From an uncultured Lachnospiraceae bacterium (GTDB taxonomy: Bacteria; Bacillota; Clostridia; Lachnospirales; Lachnospiraceae): 64,000 bases of DNA. Both the position numbers and the translations under genes were made by a program. The DNA lies in NCBI GenBank assembly GCA_949502235.1, contig CATBDC010000004.1, positions 1 through 64,000 of the forward strand, read 5' to 3'. Below are positions 27,390 through 35,699 of this stretch, in pieces; the first letter of the stretch is position 1; every line of letters starts with the position of its first letter. The notes under the pieces are model-generated. The model had not been told where the DNA came from. It was given only the letters and a program-made list of their open reading frames with translations, and did not search any database.

Positions 27390-28304
27390 ATGTACGCATT
27401 TATCATCAATCCCCATGCCAGGACCGGGCTGGGACTTAAGGTCTGGCAGAAGCTTGAACTTCTTTTAAAGAAAGAAAAGGTGGAATATCAGGCGTATCTG
27501 ACCCGATATCCCTATCATGCGGCGGAATATTCCCGTAAGCTTACAAAAGGTCCAAAACCTGTTAAACTTATCGTCCTGGGCGGGGACGGAACAATTAATG
27601 AGGCCGTAAACGGCATAGAGGATTTTTCAAAGGTTACTCTCGGTTATATTCCCATAGGCTCCAGCAATGATTTTGCAAGATCCATGAAATTATCGAAAGA
27701 ACCTGAGACCATGCTGAAACAGATACTATCTCCCACGGAGTATACATATATTAATATTGGGCGTATAAAATATAAGGATCATATCAGAAGATTTGCCGTA
27801 AGCTCCGGCATCGGCTTTGATGCTGACGTCTGTTTTCACAATACTCCTTCCGGGATTAAAAGACAGCTCAACAGGATGAAGCTTGGGAAGCTCTCCTATA
27901 CCGGAGTCGCCCTTTTCCTCCTGATGTCTTTAAAGCCCCGTCCCATGACGCTAATTCTGGACGGGAAGAGGAAGCATTTTAAAAAGGTCTTTTTTGCCAC
28001 TGCCATGAATCAGCGGTACGAAGGCGGCGGCTTTAAATTCTGTCCGAAGGCAGACCCTGGGGACAATCTTCTTGATATGATCGTAATTGCCGATATGCCT
28101 AAGCTTAAGGCGCTTCTTCTCCTGCCCACTGCATATAAGGGGTGGCATGTGCGTTTTAAAGGAGTGCACACCTTCACCTGCCGGAAGGCACATGTTATAA
28201 GCGATGCCCTTCTCCCTGTGCATACCGATGGGGAAGCCGCAGCAAGGAGCAGCGAGGTTCTCTTTTCTCTGGAGCCCGAAAGGCTTAAGCTTATCCGCTC
28301 ATAG
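27390..28304 (+). CDS. diacylglycerol kinase family lipid kinase (DgkB/YegS-like)
   Basis: The 304-residue protein is of the DAGK catalytic-domain family. It has the N-terminal FIINPHARTGLG, the nucleotide-binding LGGDGTINEAVNGI and LGYIPIGSSNDFARSM, and late segments GFDADVCFHNT and LPVHTDGEAA. It probably phosphorylates diacylglycerol or a related lipid using ATP at the membrane face. GGGAGG precedes the ATG. It is followed after 32 bases by a glycerophosphodiesterase, suggesting one lipid-handling operon. Confidence 0.92.
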   Translation: MYAFIINPHARTGLGLKVWQKLELLLKKEKVEYQAYLTRYPYHAAEYSRKLTKGPKPVKLIVLGGDGTINEAVNGIEDFSKVTLGYIPIGSSNDFARSMKLSKEPETMLKQILSPTEYTYINIGRIKYKDHIRRFAVSSGIGFDADVCFHNTPSGIKRQLNRMKLGKLSYTGVALFLLMSLKPRPMTLILDGKRKHFKKVFFATAMNQRYEGGGFKFCPKADPGDNLLDMIVIADMPKLKALLLLPTAYKGWHVRFKGVHTFTCRKAHVISDALLPVHTDGEAAARSSEVLFSLEPERLKLIRS

Positions 28305-28336
28305 GCATATACTATTCATGAATCAGGAGGCATACT

Positions 28337-29146
28337 ATGTTAAATGTATGTATTATTGTTCTTATCCTTTTTACAGGACTGTACCTGTTCTGTCTGTATC
28401 CGGAAAGCTCACGAAGGGATCAGATGCGTGCCTATAACGGCACCATGTTTGCCCACAGAGGCTGTCACTGTATGAAAAAGGGGGTTCCGGAGAATTCTCT
28501 TCCTGCCTTTCGCGCTGCCATTAAAAAAGGATACGGAATCGAGCTGGATGTCCATCTTACAAAGGATCATCAGGTTGTCGTATTCCATGATGACAGCCTG
28601 AAGCGGGTATGCGGCTTAAGTAAGCGTCCTGAAAAAATGACGGCTGCGGAACTGAAAAAGTGCCTTCTTCTGGGAACGAATGAACGTATCCCTTCCCTAA
28701 ATGAAGTCTTAAAGCTAGTAAACGGACAGGTGCCTCTTCTGATTGAGCTGAAGCTCCCGGGACGTTCCATGGAGCTGTGTGAAAAGACCTGGCAGATTTT
28801 AAAAAATTATCATGGCCCCTATCTTATCCAGTCCTTTAACACATTAGGCTTGCGCTGGTTTTTTAAAAATGCTCCTCATGTACTGCGCGGGCAGCTGGCG
28901 TCTAACCTTACGAAAAGTGACAGGAAGCCTCACTGGCTTTTCCGGTTTCTTTCCAAGCACCTGATGCTTAACTTCTGGGGGCGCCCGGACTTTATCTCCT
29001 ATAAGCTGGCAGACCTTCCCACTCTTAACACCAGCCTTGTGCGCAGTTTTTTTAATACTCCCTTTGCAGTGTGGACGCTGAAGGATAAGGCTTCTTTGGA
29101 AGATGGTATCCAAAATTATAATATGCAGATCTTTGAAAATTGTTAA
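28337..29146 (+). CDS. membrane-anchored glycerophosphodiester phosphodiesterase family protein
   Basis: The 269-residue protein has one N-terminal membrane segment (residues ~2-20) and a GDPD TIM-barrel domain. It carries FAHRGCHCMKKGVPENSLPAFRAAIKKGYGIELDVHLTKD (catalytic His, metal-binding Glu/Asp), HDDSLKRVCG (second catalytic His) and LLIELKLPGR. It hydrolyses glycerophosphodiesters to an alcohol and glycerol-3-phosphate. It lies between a lipid kinase and a PAP2 protein. Length is normal; the end is a bit short after FAVWTLKDKASLEDGIQNYNMQIFENC. Confidence 0.9.
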   Translation: MLNVCIIVLILFTGLYLFCLYPESSRRDQMRAYNGTMFAHRGCHCMKKGVPENSLPAFRAAIKKGYGIELDVHLTKDHQVVVFHDDSLKRVCGLSKRPEKMTAAELKKCLLLGTNERIPSLNEVLKLVNGQVPLLIELKLPGRSMELCEKTWQILKNYHGPYLIQSFNTLGLRWFFKNAPHVLRGQLASNLTKSDRKPHWLFRFLSKHLMLNFWGRPDFISYKLADLPTLNTSLVRSFFNTPFAVWTLKDKASLEDGIQNYNMQIFENC

Positions 29147-29201
29147 ATGCGTTGAACAGTAACTTTTTTATTAATAGTTTATGAACAAATGATGAAGCTC
29201 C

Positions 29202-29230
29202 TTGTTGATTCCATTTTTTCGTGCTATAAT
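29202..29230 (+). promoter_or_regulatory. promoter of the PAP2 gene
   Basis: TTGTTG (29202-29207), a 17-base spacer and a perfect TATAAT (29225-29230), 42 bases before the PAP2 start. Confidence 0.5.
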
Positions 29231-29272
29231 TCGTGTTGAACTGGAAATATTGATTTTAAAGAGGGGTTTTTA

Positions 29273-29941
29273 ATGAAGAAAAAAGATAAGATAAAGAAGA
29301 TCATCTGTAAGTACCGCCATGCATGGGTTCTTTTATATGCGTTCATTTACATGCCCTGGTTTATGTATCTGGAAAGGCGTCCGGCTGTACGTCATTTCAT
29401 CATACATTCTCCGCTAGATGATCACATTCCTTTTATTGAATATTTTATTGTTCCTTATCTTTTGTGGTTTGCTTTTATTGCGGTTGTGGTCGGATACTTT
29501 TTCTTTACGGATAAGAAGGGCTTTTACCAGCTTGCCGCATTTCTTTGCACAGGCATGACCCTGTTTCTTATTATATGCACCATATTCCCAAACGGGCTTC
29601 ATCTGCGCCCGCATACGTTTGCAAGGGATAATATTTTTACGGATATGGTGCGGATGCTCTACCGGACAGATACTCCCACAAATGTACTGCCCAGCATCCA
29701 TGTATTTAACTCCATCGGAGCAGTGGTTGCCGTGTCCCACAGCCAGGCCCTCAAAAAATATAAGAAGACCCGGTACGGGGTTTATATCATGGCATTTCTC
29801 ATTATTCTGTCAACCATGTTTTTAAAGCAGCATTCCGTGACAGATGTAATCGCAGCTTTTGCCATGGCGTGTATTATCTATCCCTTTGTATATGCCGCGG
29901 AGACAAAGAAAGCCGCAAGGCTGTCCCATCAGCCAATCTAA
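29273..29941 (+). CDS. PAP2 superfamily membrane protein (lipid phosphatase/transferase-like)
   Basis: The 222-residue integral membrane protein has about six hydrophobic segments. Conserved PAP2 C-terminal motifs are PSIHVFNSIGAVVA (C2, with the His) and FLKQHSVTDVIAAFAM (C3, with His and Asp). The usual C1 motif KX6RP is not clear, though GLHLRPHTF near residue 105 may stand in for it. The layout resembles the PAP2_3 or inositolphosphotransferase-type branch more than plain phosphatidic acid phosphatase. It may dephosphorylate or transfer head groups on lipids made by the upstream lipid kinase. Its own promoter lies upstream. Confidence 0.82.
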   Translation: MKKKDKIKKIICKYRHAWVLLYAFIYMPWFMYLERRPAVRHFIIHSPLDDHIPFIEYFIVPYLLWFAFIAVVVGYFFFTDKKGFYQLAAFLCTGMTLFLIICTIFPNGLHLRPHTFARDNIFTDMVRMLYRTDTPTNVLPSIHVFNSIGAVVAVSHSQALKKYKKTRYGVYIMAFLIILSTMFLKQHSVTDVIAAFAMACIIYPFVYAAETKKAARLSHQPI

Positions 29942-30000
29942 TTGTATATCAAGCCTCAGGCTTTTTATAAGAATGTAAGAAACATAAAAGGAGGAAAATT

Positions 30001-30423
30001 ATGAGAGCTGAATTTACTGAAAATTTAGTTACAGGAAATGAACTGATTGATTCCCAGCACAAGGAACTGATTGACAGAATCAATAAGCTTCTGGACAGCT
30101 GTGAAGCAGAAAACGGAAAGGTAACAGCAGTAAAAACATTAGATTACCTTGCAGACTACACAGATTTCCATTTCAGCGCTGAGGAAAAGCTTCAGCAGGA
30201 GATCGGGTATCCGGATTATGACAAGCACAAAGCAGTACATGATGGCTTTAAACAGACCATCAAGGAGTTAGACGAAATGCTTCAGGAGGAAGAAGGACCG
30301 TCTGCCGCCTTCGTAGACAAGGTTGAAGAGAATGTTATCAAATGGTTTTACACACATATCCAGGGCTTTGACCGCTCTGTAGCTGAATATAAGAATATGA
30401 GAGATAACAATGACCGGCTTTAA
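30001..30423 (+). CDS. bacteriohemerythrin
   Basis: The 140-residue hemerythrin-like four-helix bundle has all expected di-iron ligands: His in DSQHKELIDRINKLL, H-x3-E in HFSAEEKL, H-x4-H in HKAVHDGF and H-x4-D in HIQGFD. It binds O2 reversibly and probably acts as an oxygen sensor or scavenger in this anaerobe. It is a single-gene unit; GGAGG precedes the start. Its last codons and stop lie within a terminator stem. Confidence 0.95.
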   Translation: MRAEFTENLVTGNELIDSQHKELIDRINKLLDSCEAENGKVTAVKTLDYLADYTDFHFSAEEKLQQEIGYPDYDKHKAVHDGFKQTIKELDEMLQEEEGPSAAFVDKVEENVIKWFYTHIQGFDRSVAEYKNMRDNNDRL

Positions 30424-30433
30424 GCCGGTCATT
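30409..30433 (+). terminator. terminator overlapping the hemerythrin stop codon
   Basis: AATGACCGGCTT pairs with AAGCCGGTCATT around one T; the stop codon TAA lies at the top of the stem. Twelve perfect pairs. Confidence 0.7.
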
Positions 30434-30445
30434 TCATAGGCACCA

Positions 30446-32191
30446 TTACCTTATTTGCTGCATATATCTCTCAAAAGCCGATGGTATGGGATATGTTTCT
30501 TTAATCTCTTCGGGCCGGACAAAAAGATAGTCCTTCTTGTTGGTTTTCTCCAGTTCATCCACCAAAACCACATATCCTGTCATATGCCATTCTATATGGC
30601 TGAAAATATGCTTTGCCTCTCCAAGGCTTCGAATCTGCACCGGCATAAGGCCAATCTCTTTACAATAGGCAGTCACCTCATCAGGGGTTAAATGTCCCTC
30701 TGTCCCCGGAAGCTCATAAAGTCCTGCAAGCAGCCCTCTGCCGGAGCGCTTGCTTATGGCTATCTTATCCTGATCCCTAAAAACAAGAATCGTCCGCTTT
30801 TCTACCCTTCTCTTCTTCGCCTTCTGCCTTACGGGAAGTTCTCCGATCCGTCCCTGTATTCTCGCCTCACAGTACATAAAGGCCGGACATTCCCCACACT
30901 TCGGTTCCCCATTAGGGACACACATCAGAGCGCCGAGCTCGATAAGGCCCTGATTAAAGTCTCCGGGTGCGCCTTCCGGCATTACCTTTTTCAGCATCTC
31001 TTCCATGCTTTTTCTGGTGCTTTGCTTCATAATATCCCTGTCATCGCCTGTAATACGCGCAATCACCCGGAGTACATTTCCATCCACTGCAGGCTGTAAA
31101 AGATTATAAGCAAAGGAACTGATGGCTCCTGCGGTATAGCTTCCGATGCCGGTAAGAGAGCAGATTTCTTCATAGGTGTGGGGAAACTCCCCGTGGTAGT
31201 CTATCATAATCTGCCTTGCGGCCTTCTGCATATTACGCACACGGTTATAATATCCAAGGCCTTCCCACAGCTTTAAAAGCTTATCCTCCTCTGCTTCCGA
31301 AAGAGCCTTTACATCCGGCAGCTCCTTAAGGAATCTGTCATAATAGGGCTTAACAGCCTCCACCCTTGTCTGCTGCAGCATAATCTCAGATACCCAGATG
31401 CGGTAGGCATCCTTCGTATCACGCCAGGGGAGCGCCCTTTTATTTTTTCTGTACCATTCTATAATATCATCTGCAAATATCTCCGCATGTGTTTCCAACA
31501 GGCCGGAAGCATTAAGGACAACCGGAACCTCCTGTGAAACCAAAATACTGTCCTCTGTAACCTCACAGTCATATGCAAGCAGCCTTACTCCCAGGCCGGC
31601 CGCCTCCCTAAGCGCTTCTGCAAACTGGGGATGTGTATCCGTGTTCGGTGTAAAATAGCGGACCCCCTTCATCTGGATCACAAAAAATACATATGTCTCA
31701 TAGCCCTCTTCTGCCGCCTTCTTTAGCTCTGTCACATGCTTGACTGCCCGCTCGCTTGGAGCATCGGGAAATCTGACAACACTATTCTCCTCTAGGGTCA
31801 CGCCCTTTACCTCGATCAGAAGCTTTCGCTCTCCGGCCTCTACATACAAATCAATCCTGGAATTCCCATATGTATATTCCGGCCGTATCAATGTGATATC
31901 ATGAAAAAGATTCCCTGCCTCAAGCCACTCTTTCACAGCCTTATTGGGCACCTGGGAATCTATATTCACCATGCGGCATCCCTTCTGTACAGCAATTAAA
32001 TCCCATCTTGTCTTTCTTTTAGGATTCATGCTGTCCTGTACATAAACAATAGTACCTTCCTTCAGAAGCTCAGCGCACCGTCCTGTATTTTTTACATGTA
32101 CTGTTTCTATAATACCGTCAATCCTCACATGTGCGATAAAACGGTTAGGGCGGTCAATAAAAACGCCCTTTTTTATGTTTGAATATTTCAT
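30446..32191 (-). CDS. SfsA - MutY fusion protein (DNA/RNA nuclease-like domain and A/G-specific adenine glycosylase)
   Basis: The 581-residue protein joins two normally separate proteins. Residues 1-~225 are a full SfsA (RFIAHVRIDG, VHVKNTGRCAELL, the PD-(D/E)XK-like NSRIDLYVEAGERKLLIEVKGVTLEE, RFPDAPSERAVKHV). Residues ~232-581 are a full MutY: catalytic Glu in RIWVSEIMLQQTRV, the HhH LTGIGSYTAGAI, catalytic Asp in PAVDGNVLRV, a four-Cys 4Fe-4S loop (CVPNGEPKCGECPAFMYC) and a C-terminal NUDIX-like domain (GLLAGLYELPG...HIFSHIEWHMTGY). MutY removes adenine opposite 8-oxoguanine. SfsA is a poorly understood nucleic-acid-binding, nuclease-like protein. The gene follows relQ by 6 bases. Confidence 0.93.
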   Translation of the reverse strand: MKYSNIKKGVFIDRPNRFIAHVRIDGIIETVHVKNTGRCAELLKEGTIVYVQDSMNPKRKTRWDLIAVQKGCRMVNIDSQVPNKAVKEWLEAGNLFHDITLIRPEYTYGNSRIDLYVEAGERKLLIEVKGVTLEENSVVRFPDAPSERAVKHVTELKKAAEEGYETYVFFVIQMKGVRYFTPNTDTHPQFAEALREAAGLGVRLLAYDCEVTEDSILVSQEVPVVLNASGLLETHAEIFADDIIEWYRKNKRALPWRDTKDAYRIWVSEIMLQQTRVEAVKPYYDRFLKELPDVKALSEAEEDKLLKLWEGLGYYNRVRNMQKAARQIMIDYHGEFPHTYEEICSLTGIGSYTAGAISSFAYNLLQPAVDGNVLRVIARITGDDRDIMKQSTRKSMEEMLKKVMPEGAPGDFNQGLIELGALMCVPNGEPKCGECPAFMYCEARIQGRIGELPVRQKAKKRRVEKRTILVFRDQDKIAISKRSGRGLLAGLYELPGTEGHLTPDEVTAYCKEIGLMPVQIRSLGEAKHIFSHIEWHMTGYVVLVDELEKTNKKDYLFVRPEEIKETYPIPSAFERYMQQIR

Positions 32192-32197
32192 AAAGCT

Positions 32198-32845
32198 CTA
32201 ATCCATTCCCTGTTCTTCCAGGCATGCCTGAATGGCCTCATTAAGCGAAAGCATCTTCTCATCAAGTGTTGATACCATCTCTGCACACTCCTGCAGATCC
32301 CTGCTTATATAGCCGGGCGCATTTCCTTCAAACTTATAATATATCTTGTGCTCAAGACTTGCCCAGAAATCCATTGCAATCGTCCGAATCTGTATCTCAA
32401 CCTTTGTATCTACAACACTGTCTGACAGAAATATGGGGACGGATACAAGCATGTGGTAGCTCTTATATCCGCTTTTCTTCGGGTTTTTAATATAATCTTT
32501 GATAGCCAATACTTTTAAATCGCTCTGATTGCCAATCATCTCTGCCAGGCGGTAAATATCAGATGTAAAAGAGCAGATAAGGCGGACGCCTGCAATATCA
32601 TTTACATATTTTACCATGTTCTCAATGGATGTCTCATATCCATACTTTTTTAGCTTTTTTACAATACTTTCTGCCGTCTTTACTCGTGTCTTTATATGTT
32701 CTATAGGATTATACTGGTGTACATGCTGAAACTCATCATTCAGGATCTCCAGCTTTGTTCCTACTTCCTTTAGTGCTGAATTATATAAAAACATAATCGT
32801 CTTCCAGCTGTCTACATCTTCATAGCTCTTAATCGCATTCTGCAT
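32198..32845 (-). CDS. relQ: small alarmone synthetase, RelQ/YjbM type
   Basis: The 215-residue RelA/SpoT-like synthetase has only the nucleotidyltransferase domain: R-V-K-T-A-E-S-I-V-K-K near residue 55, YVNDIAGVRLICSFTSDIYRL, IKNPKKSGYKSYHMLVSVP and VEIQIRTIAMDFWASLEHKIYYK. There is no HD hydrolase domain or TGS/ACT region, so it makes (p)ppGpp without degrading it. GGGAGAG lies upstream of the ATG. It is followed by the SfsA-MutY gene in the same transcript, linking a stress alarmone enzyme with DNA repair. Confidence 0.94.
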   Translation of the reverse strand: MQNAIKSYEDVDSWKTIMFLYNSALKEVGTKLEILNDEFQHVHQYNPIEHIKTRVKTAESIVKKLKKYGYETSIENMVKYVNDIAGVRLICSFTSDIYRLAEMIGNQSDLKVLAIKDYIKNPKKSGYKSYHMLVSVPIFLSDSVVDTKVEIQIRTIAMDFWASLEHKIYYKFEGNAPGYISRDLQECAEMVSTLDEKMLSLNEAIQACLEEQGMD

Positions 32846-32882
32846 ATGTCATCTCTCCCTTTTTACCCGAAGAGTGAGCCTT

Positions 32883-32899
32883 TATACTGATTCAGTATA
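32883..32899. promoter_or_regulatory. inverted repeat overlapping a possible relQ -10 element
   Basis: Perfect inverted repeat TATACTGA-T-TCAGTATA. On the minus strand one arm contains TATACT, a candidate -10 box about 40 bases before relQ. It could be a regulator site. The -35 region is weak. Confidence 0.35.
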
Positions 32900-32961
32900 G
32901 CATAGTTTGTCAGTTTTGTATCGAATTTCATATTTATTTAATATATTTATGTGCAGAATGG

Positions 32962-33486
32962 TTAGTATTCTATGCCGGGACGGGCTTTTATGCCTATATC
33001 GTAGGGGTGCTTTATTTTGTGCATTTTGGTTGCGTAGTCTGCTGCCTGTATAATTCGGTCGGAGGCCTCGCGGCCAGTCAGAATTACTTCCTGTTCTTTT
33101 GGCTTATGTTCCAGAAAACTTAAGAGTTTGTCTTCATTTAAAAGGCCCAGCGCTACAGCGCATAGAGCCTCGTCTAAAAGAAGCATGTCAAAGGGGGAGC
33201 AGAATTTCACAATTTCATCTAATGCTTTGTTGTTATAATGGGCTGCTTCTGCTTTTTCTTCGCTGTTCATCTGATTATAGAATTTCACTCTGTCACGGCC
33301 TGGAAGACAGGTTACAGTAGGGAGGGCTTCTAACACGGCCCTCTCACCGGAACTGTTATCCTTTAGAAACTGATAGACAAGTATTTTCCTGCCATAACCC
33401 GCGGCACGCATAATGAGACCCATAGCTGCAGTAGTCTTGCCCTTGCCGTCTCCGTAATATATGTGTATCCGTCCTGTATCTGTCAT
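32962..33486 (-). CDS. cobO: cob(I)yrinic acid a,c-diamide adenosyltransferase
   Basis: The 174-residue CobA/CobO/BtuR-type enzyme has P-loop YYGDGKGKTTAAMGLIMRAAG, the LLDEALCAV Walker B-like segment and the C-terminal HPYDIGIKARPGIEY typical of the family. It adds the adenosyl group to corrinoids using ATP. The gene is separated from other cobalamin genes, which is common for salvage. It follows the PTS-like IIC gene by 37 bases but a functional link is doubtful. Confidence 0.93.
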   Translation of the reverse strand: MTDTGRIHIYYGDGKGKTTAAMGLIMRAAGYGRKILVYQFLKDNSSGERAVLEALPTVTCLPGRDRVKFYNQMNSEEKAEAAHYNNKALDEIVKFCSPFDMLLLDEALCAVALGLLNEDKLLSFLEHKPKEQEVILTGREASDRIIQAADYATKMHKIKHPYDIGIKARPGIEY

Positions 33487-33523
33487 GATATACCTCCACC
33501 CTGATTGTTACCCCTGATTCCTT

Positions 33524-34588
33524 CTACAGCTCCAGCTTCATATCGCCGAATTTAATCCAGCCCCTCTTTCTCATGAACTCCGAAATGATAAGCGTCAAAG
33601 CCGCAGGCAGAATAATCTGTATTACCAGAATTTTAATCAAAACAACTGCCGCTGTCTCTGTCTGTATCATGGTCTGCCAGGTCATAATCTGCCCTACCAG
33701 CCCGGCAGTTCCCATACCGGATCCGGTCGCGTTGCTTGTCATATGCAAAACCAGTGTTCCCACCGGTCCCAGAACTGCACTTGAAAGGATGGCCGGGAGC
33801 CATATAACCGGCTTTCTGACTATATTTGGCACCTGAAGCATGGAGGTGCCGATGCCCTGTGCCAGGAGCCCTCCTATCTTGTTTTCCCTGTAGCTTGCCA
33901 CGGCAAAGCCTACCATATTACAGCAGCAGCCTACCGTTGCCGCACCAGCCGCGAGGCCGGACAGGTTTAAAATGATTCCCAGTGCCGCCGAGCTGATAGG
34001 AAGTGTCAGTATCATACCCATCAGCACAGATACTACGATTCCCATAAGAAACGGCTGCTGTTCTGTCCCCCAATTGATAATGGAGCCAAGCCAGGTCATA
34101 AACGCGGAAATAGGCGGTCCCAGAACAAGACCCGCCGCCGCGCCTGTTCCGATTGATACAATAGGTGTGACAAGGATGTCCACCTTTGTTTTCCCAGACA
34201 CCAGATGTCCAAAAAATACAGCAATATATGCGGCTATAAATGCCCCCAGCGGCTCTCCAGGCCCTGCGTAGACAATGGCCCCGTCCACAAGAACAGCACC
34301 CGCAAGAATCTTGCTGGCAAATCCTCCTGCCATGCCTGCCGTTGCAGCAGATACAACTACAAGGGGGCTTTCTTTAAACCTGTAGGCAACTGCCACGCCA
34401 ATACCCGCACTTGTGAGGGATGCCGCCACCTTTCCGAGAACGAATATCATGTCGCCGGCAGAGCCTCCGATAAGCGTACCTGCCTGCTGGATAATTGTTC
34501 CGATAATTAATGTTGCAAATAGTCCCTGCGCCATTGCGCTAAGGCCATCGATAAATATACGGTCTAATATTTTTCTCATTCTTTCCAT
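33524..34588 (-). CDS. PTS system IIC-like membrane protein (PTS_EIIC_2 family)
   Basis: The 354-residue membrane protein has about ten hydrophobic segments. It matches the PTS_EIIC_2 family (PF13303): SAMAQGLFATLIIGTIIQQAG at the N-terminus, VDILVTPIVSIGTGAAAG, then GCCCNMVGFAVASYRENKIGG and VLHMTSNATGSGMGTAGLVG. Members lack the IIA and IIB domains and occur alone in many Firmicutes; no PTS phosphocarrier gene is nearby here. The substrate is unknown. Confidence 0.9.
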   Translation of the reverse strand: MERMRKILDRIFIDGLSAMAQGLFATLIIGTIIQQAGTLIGGSAGDMIFVLGKVAASLTSAGIGVAVAYRFKESPLVVVSAATAGMAGGFASKILAGAVLVDGAIVYAGPGEPLGAFIAAYIAVFFGHLVSGKTKVDILVTPIVSIGTGAAAGLVLGPPISAFMTWLGSIINWGTEQQPFLMGIVVSVLMGMILTLPISSAALGIILNLSGLAAGAATVGCCCNMVGFAVASYRENKIGGLLAQGIGTSMLQVPNIVRKPVIWLPAILSSAVLGPVGTLVLHMTSNATGSGMGTAGLVGQIMTWQTMIQTETAAVVLIKILVIQIILPAALTLIISEFMRKRGWIKFGDMKLEL

Positions 34589-34702
34589 AACTGTCCGCCT
34601 TTATGTTCACACTGTAAATATCCTTATTTTTATGGGAAAGTTTATCACAGAAGGCTTGTGAAGTCAATTGAATACGATGAAACCTGCATCAGCCTTTCCA
34701 TT

Positions 34703-35566
34703 TCATCTATACCTGCGCAGGCTCTGCCTTACCAGCGCCCTCCTCGGGCATGCCCGCAGGCACTCCCCGCACCGGATACACTCCGGGCTGTTCGGCTTCT
34801 CCCAGACCGGTATATCCATTTTACACACTTCCTTACACTTCCCGCATTTTGTACACTGCCCCTTCCTCACCTTATAACGATACAGCGAAACCGGGTTAAA
34901 CAGACTGTAAACTGCTCCAAGCGGGCAGATATATTTACAGAAAGGACGGTATATCCACAGGGATACGATAACCACTGCTGCCAGAAGAAATACCTTCCAC
35001 GAGAACAGTTTACCCACTGCCATGCGAAGTGTCTCATCGAGAAGGACAAGGGGGATTCCCGCCCCCAGCGTTCCGGAAGGACAGATATATTTACAGAACC
35101 AGGGGCTCCCCTGCCCTATAATATCCGTAACAAGAAGAGGCAGCAAAATAACAAATACTGCCAGAATTACATATTTCATCCACACAAGCACCTTATGTCC
35201 CGGAAGATTCTTACGTTTCCCGGGAAACGGTATCTTATACAAGAGATCCTGCACGAGCCCGAAGGGGCAAAGCCACCCGCAGATAAACCGCCCGAACAGT
35301 GAACCAAAGAACAAAAGAAATCCCACAACATAAAAGGAAAATTTATAGTCCCTGCTTCCAAGCACTGCCTGCAAAGAGCCGATAGGGCAGGATCCAAGAG
35401 CTCCCGGACAGGAATAACAATTAAGCCCCGGAACACAGGCTGCCTTAAGAGGTCCCTTATAAATGCGCCCCGATGCAAACCCGTATAAATATCCATTTGT
35501 AACTGCCGTAAAAATAATCTGCACCCAAAGGCGCACCTTTTCTTTTATTATGCTAACCAATTCCAA
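34703..35566 (-). CDS. membrane polyferredoxin (NapH/4Fe-4S binding protein)
   Basis: The 287-residue membrane protein has about four to five hydrophobic segments, plus Cys-Pro motifs at membrane edges (FICGWLCPFGLVQDLLYK; PFCKYICPLGAVYS) typical of the NapH/CcoG-like group. Two 4Fe-4S ferredoxin motifs lie at the C-terminus (CTKCGKCKEVC and CIRCGECLRACP). It probably passes electrons across or along the membrane. The start is a TTG with GGAG four bases upstream, overlapping the small CXXC gene; this marks translational coupling. It ends the PHP-TlpA-CXXC-polyferredoxin operon. Confidence 0.9.
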   Translation of the reverse strand: MELVSIIKEKVRLWVQIIFTAVTNGYLYGFASGRIYKGPLKAACVPGLNCYSCPGALGSCPIGSLQAVLGSRDYKFSFYVVGFLLFFGSLFGRFICGWLCPFGLVQDLLYKIPFPGKRKNLPGHKVLVWMKYVILAVFVILLPLLVTDIIGQGSPWFCKYICPSGTLGAGIPLVLLDETLRMAVGKLFSWKVFLLAAVVIVSLWIYRPFCKYICPLGAVYSLFNPVSLYRYKVRKGQCTKCGKCKEVCKMDIPVWEKPNSPECIRCGECLRACPRRALVRQSLRRYR

Positions 35567-35699
35567 TACACTCCAGACATATATTCACCGCTTTTACAAA
35601 CACCGTAAGCGGCTCTTCTCTCATAATCCCAAGACAAAGAAACACCGTTGCCGAAACAAACAGGCCTCTCCGAATCCAGCTTATTCTCGCTTCACTCAT
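35553..35699 (-). CDS. CD1871A-family small CXXC protein
   Basis: This 48-residue protein has a hydrophobic segment (residues ~12-24) and ends VNICLECIGIG, with a CLEC (CXXC) motif right at the C-terminus. I recognise it as the CD1871A-type family of small CXXC proteins known from Clostridioides and relatives. It overlaps the end of the TlpA gene by 8 bases and the polyferredoxin start by 14 bases, so the three are tightly coupled. A redox relay between the thioredoxin-like lipoprotein and the membrane polyferredoxin is a sensible inference; no function is proven from the sequence. Confidence 0.85.
   Translation of the reverse strand: MSEARISWIRRGLFVSATVFLCLGIMREEPLTVFVKAVNICLECIGIG

Noticed and set aside
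34658-35302. 214-residue plus-strand ORF
   Set aside because: Opposite strand of the polyferredoxin gene; its composition (Arg/Pro/Cys-rich) follows from the reverse complement of a membrane protein gene.
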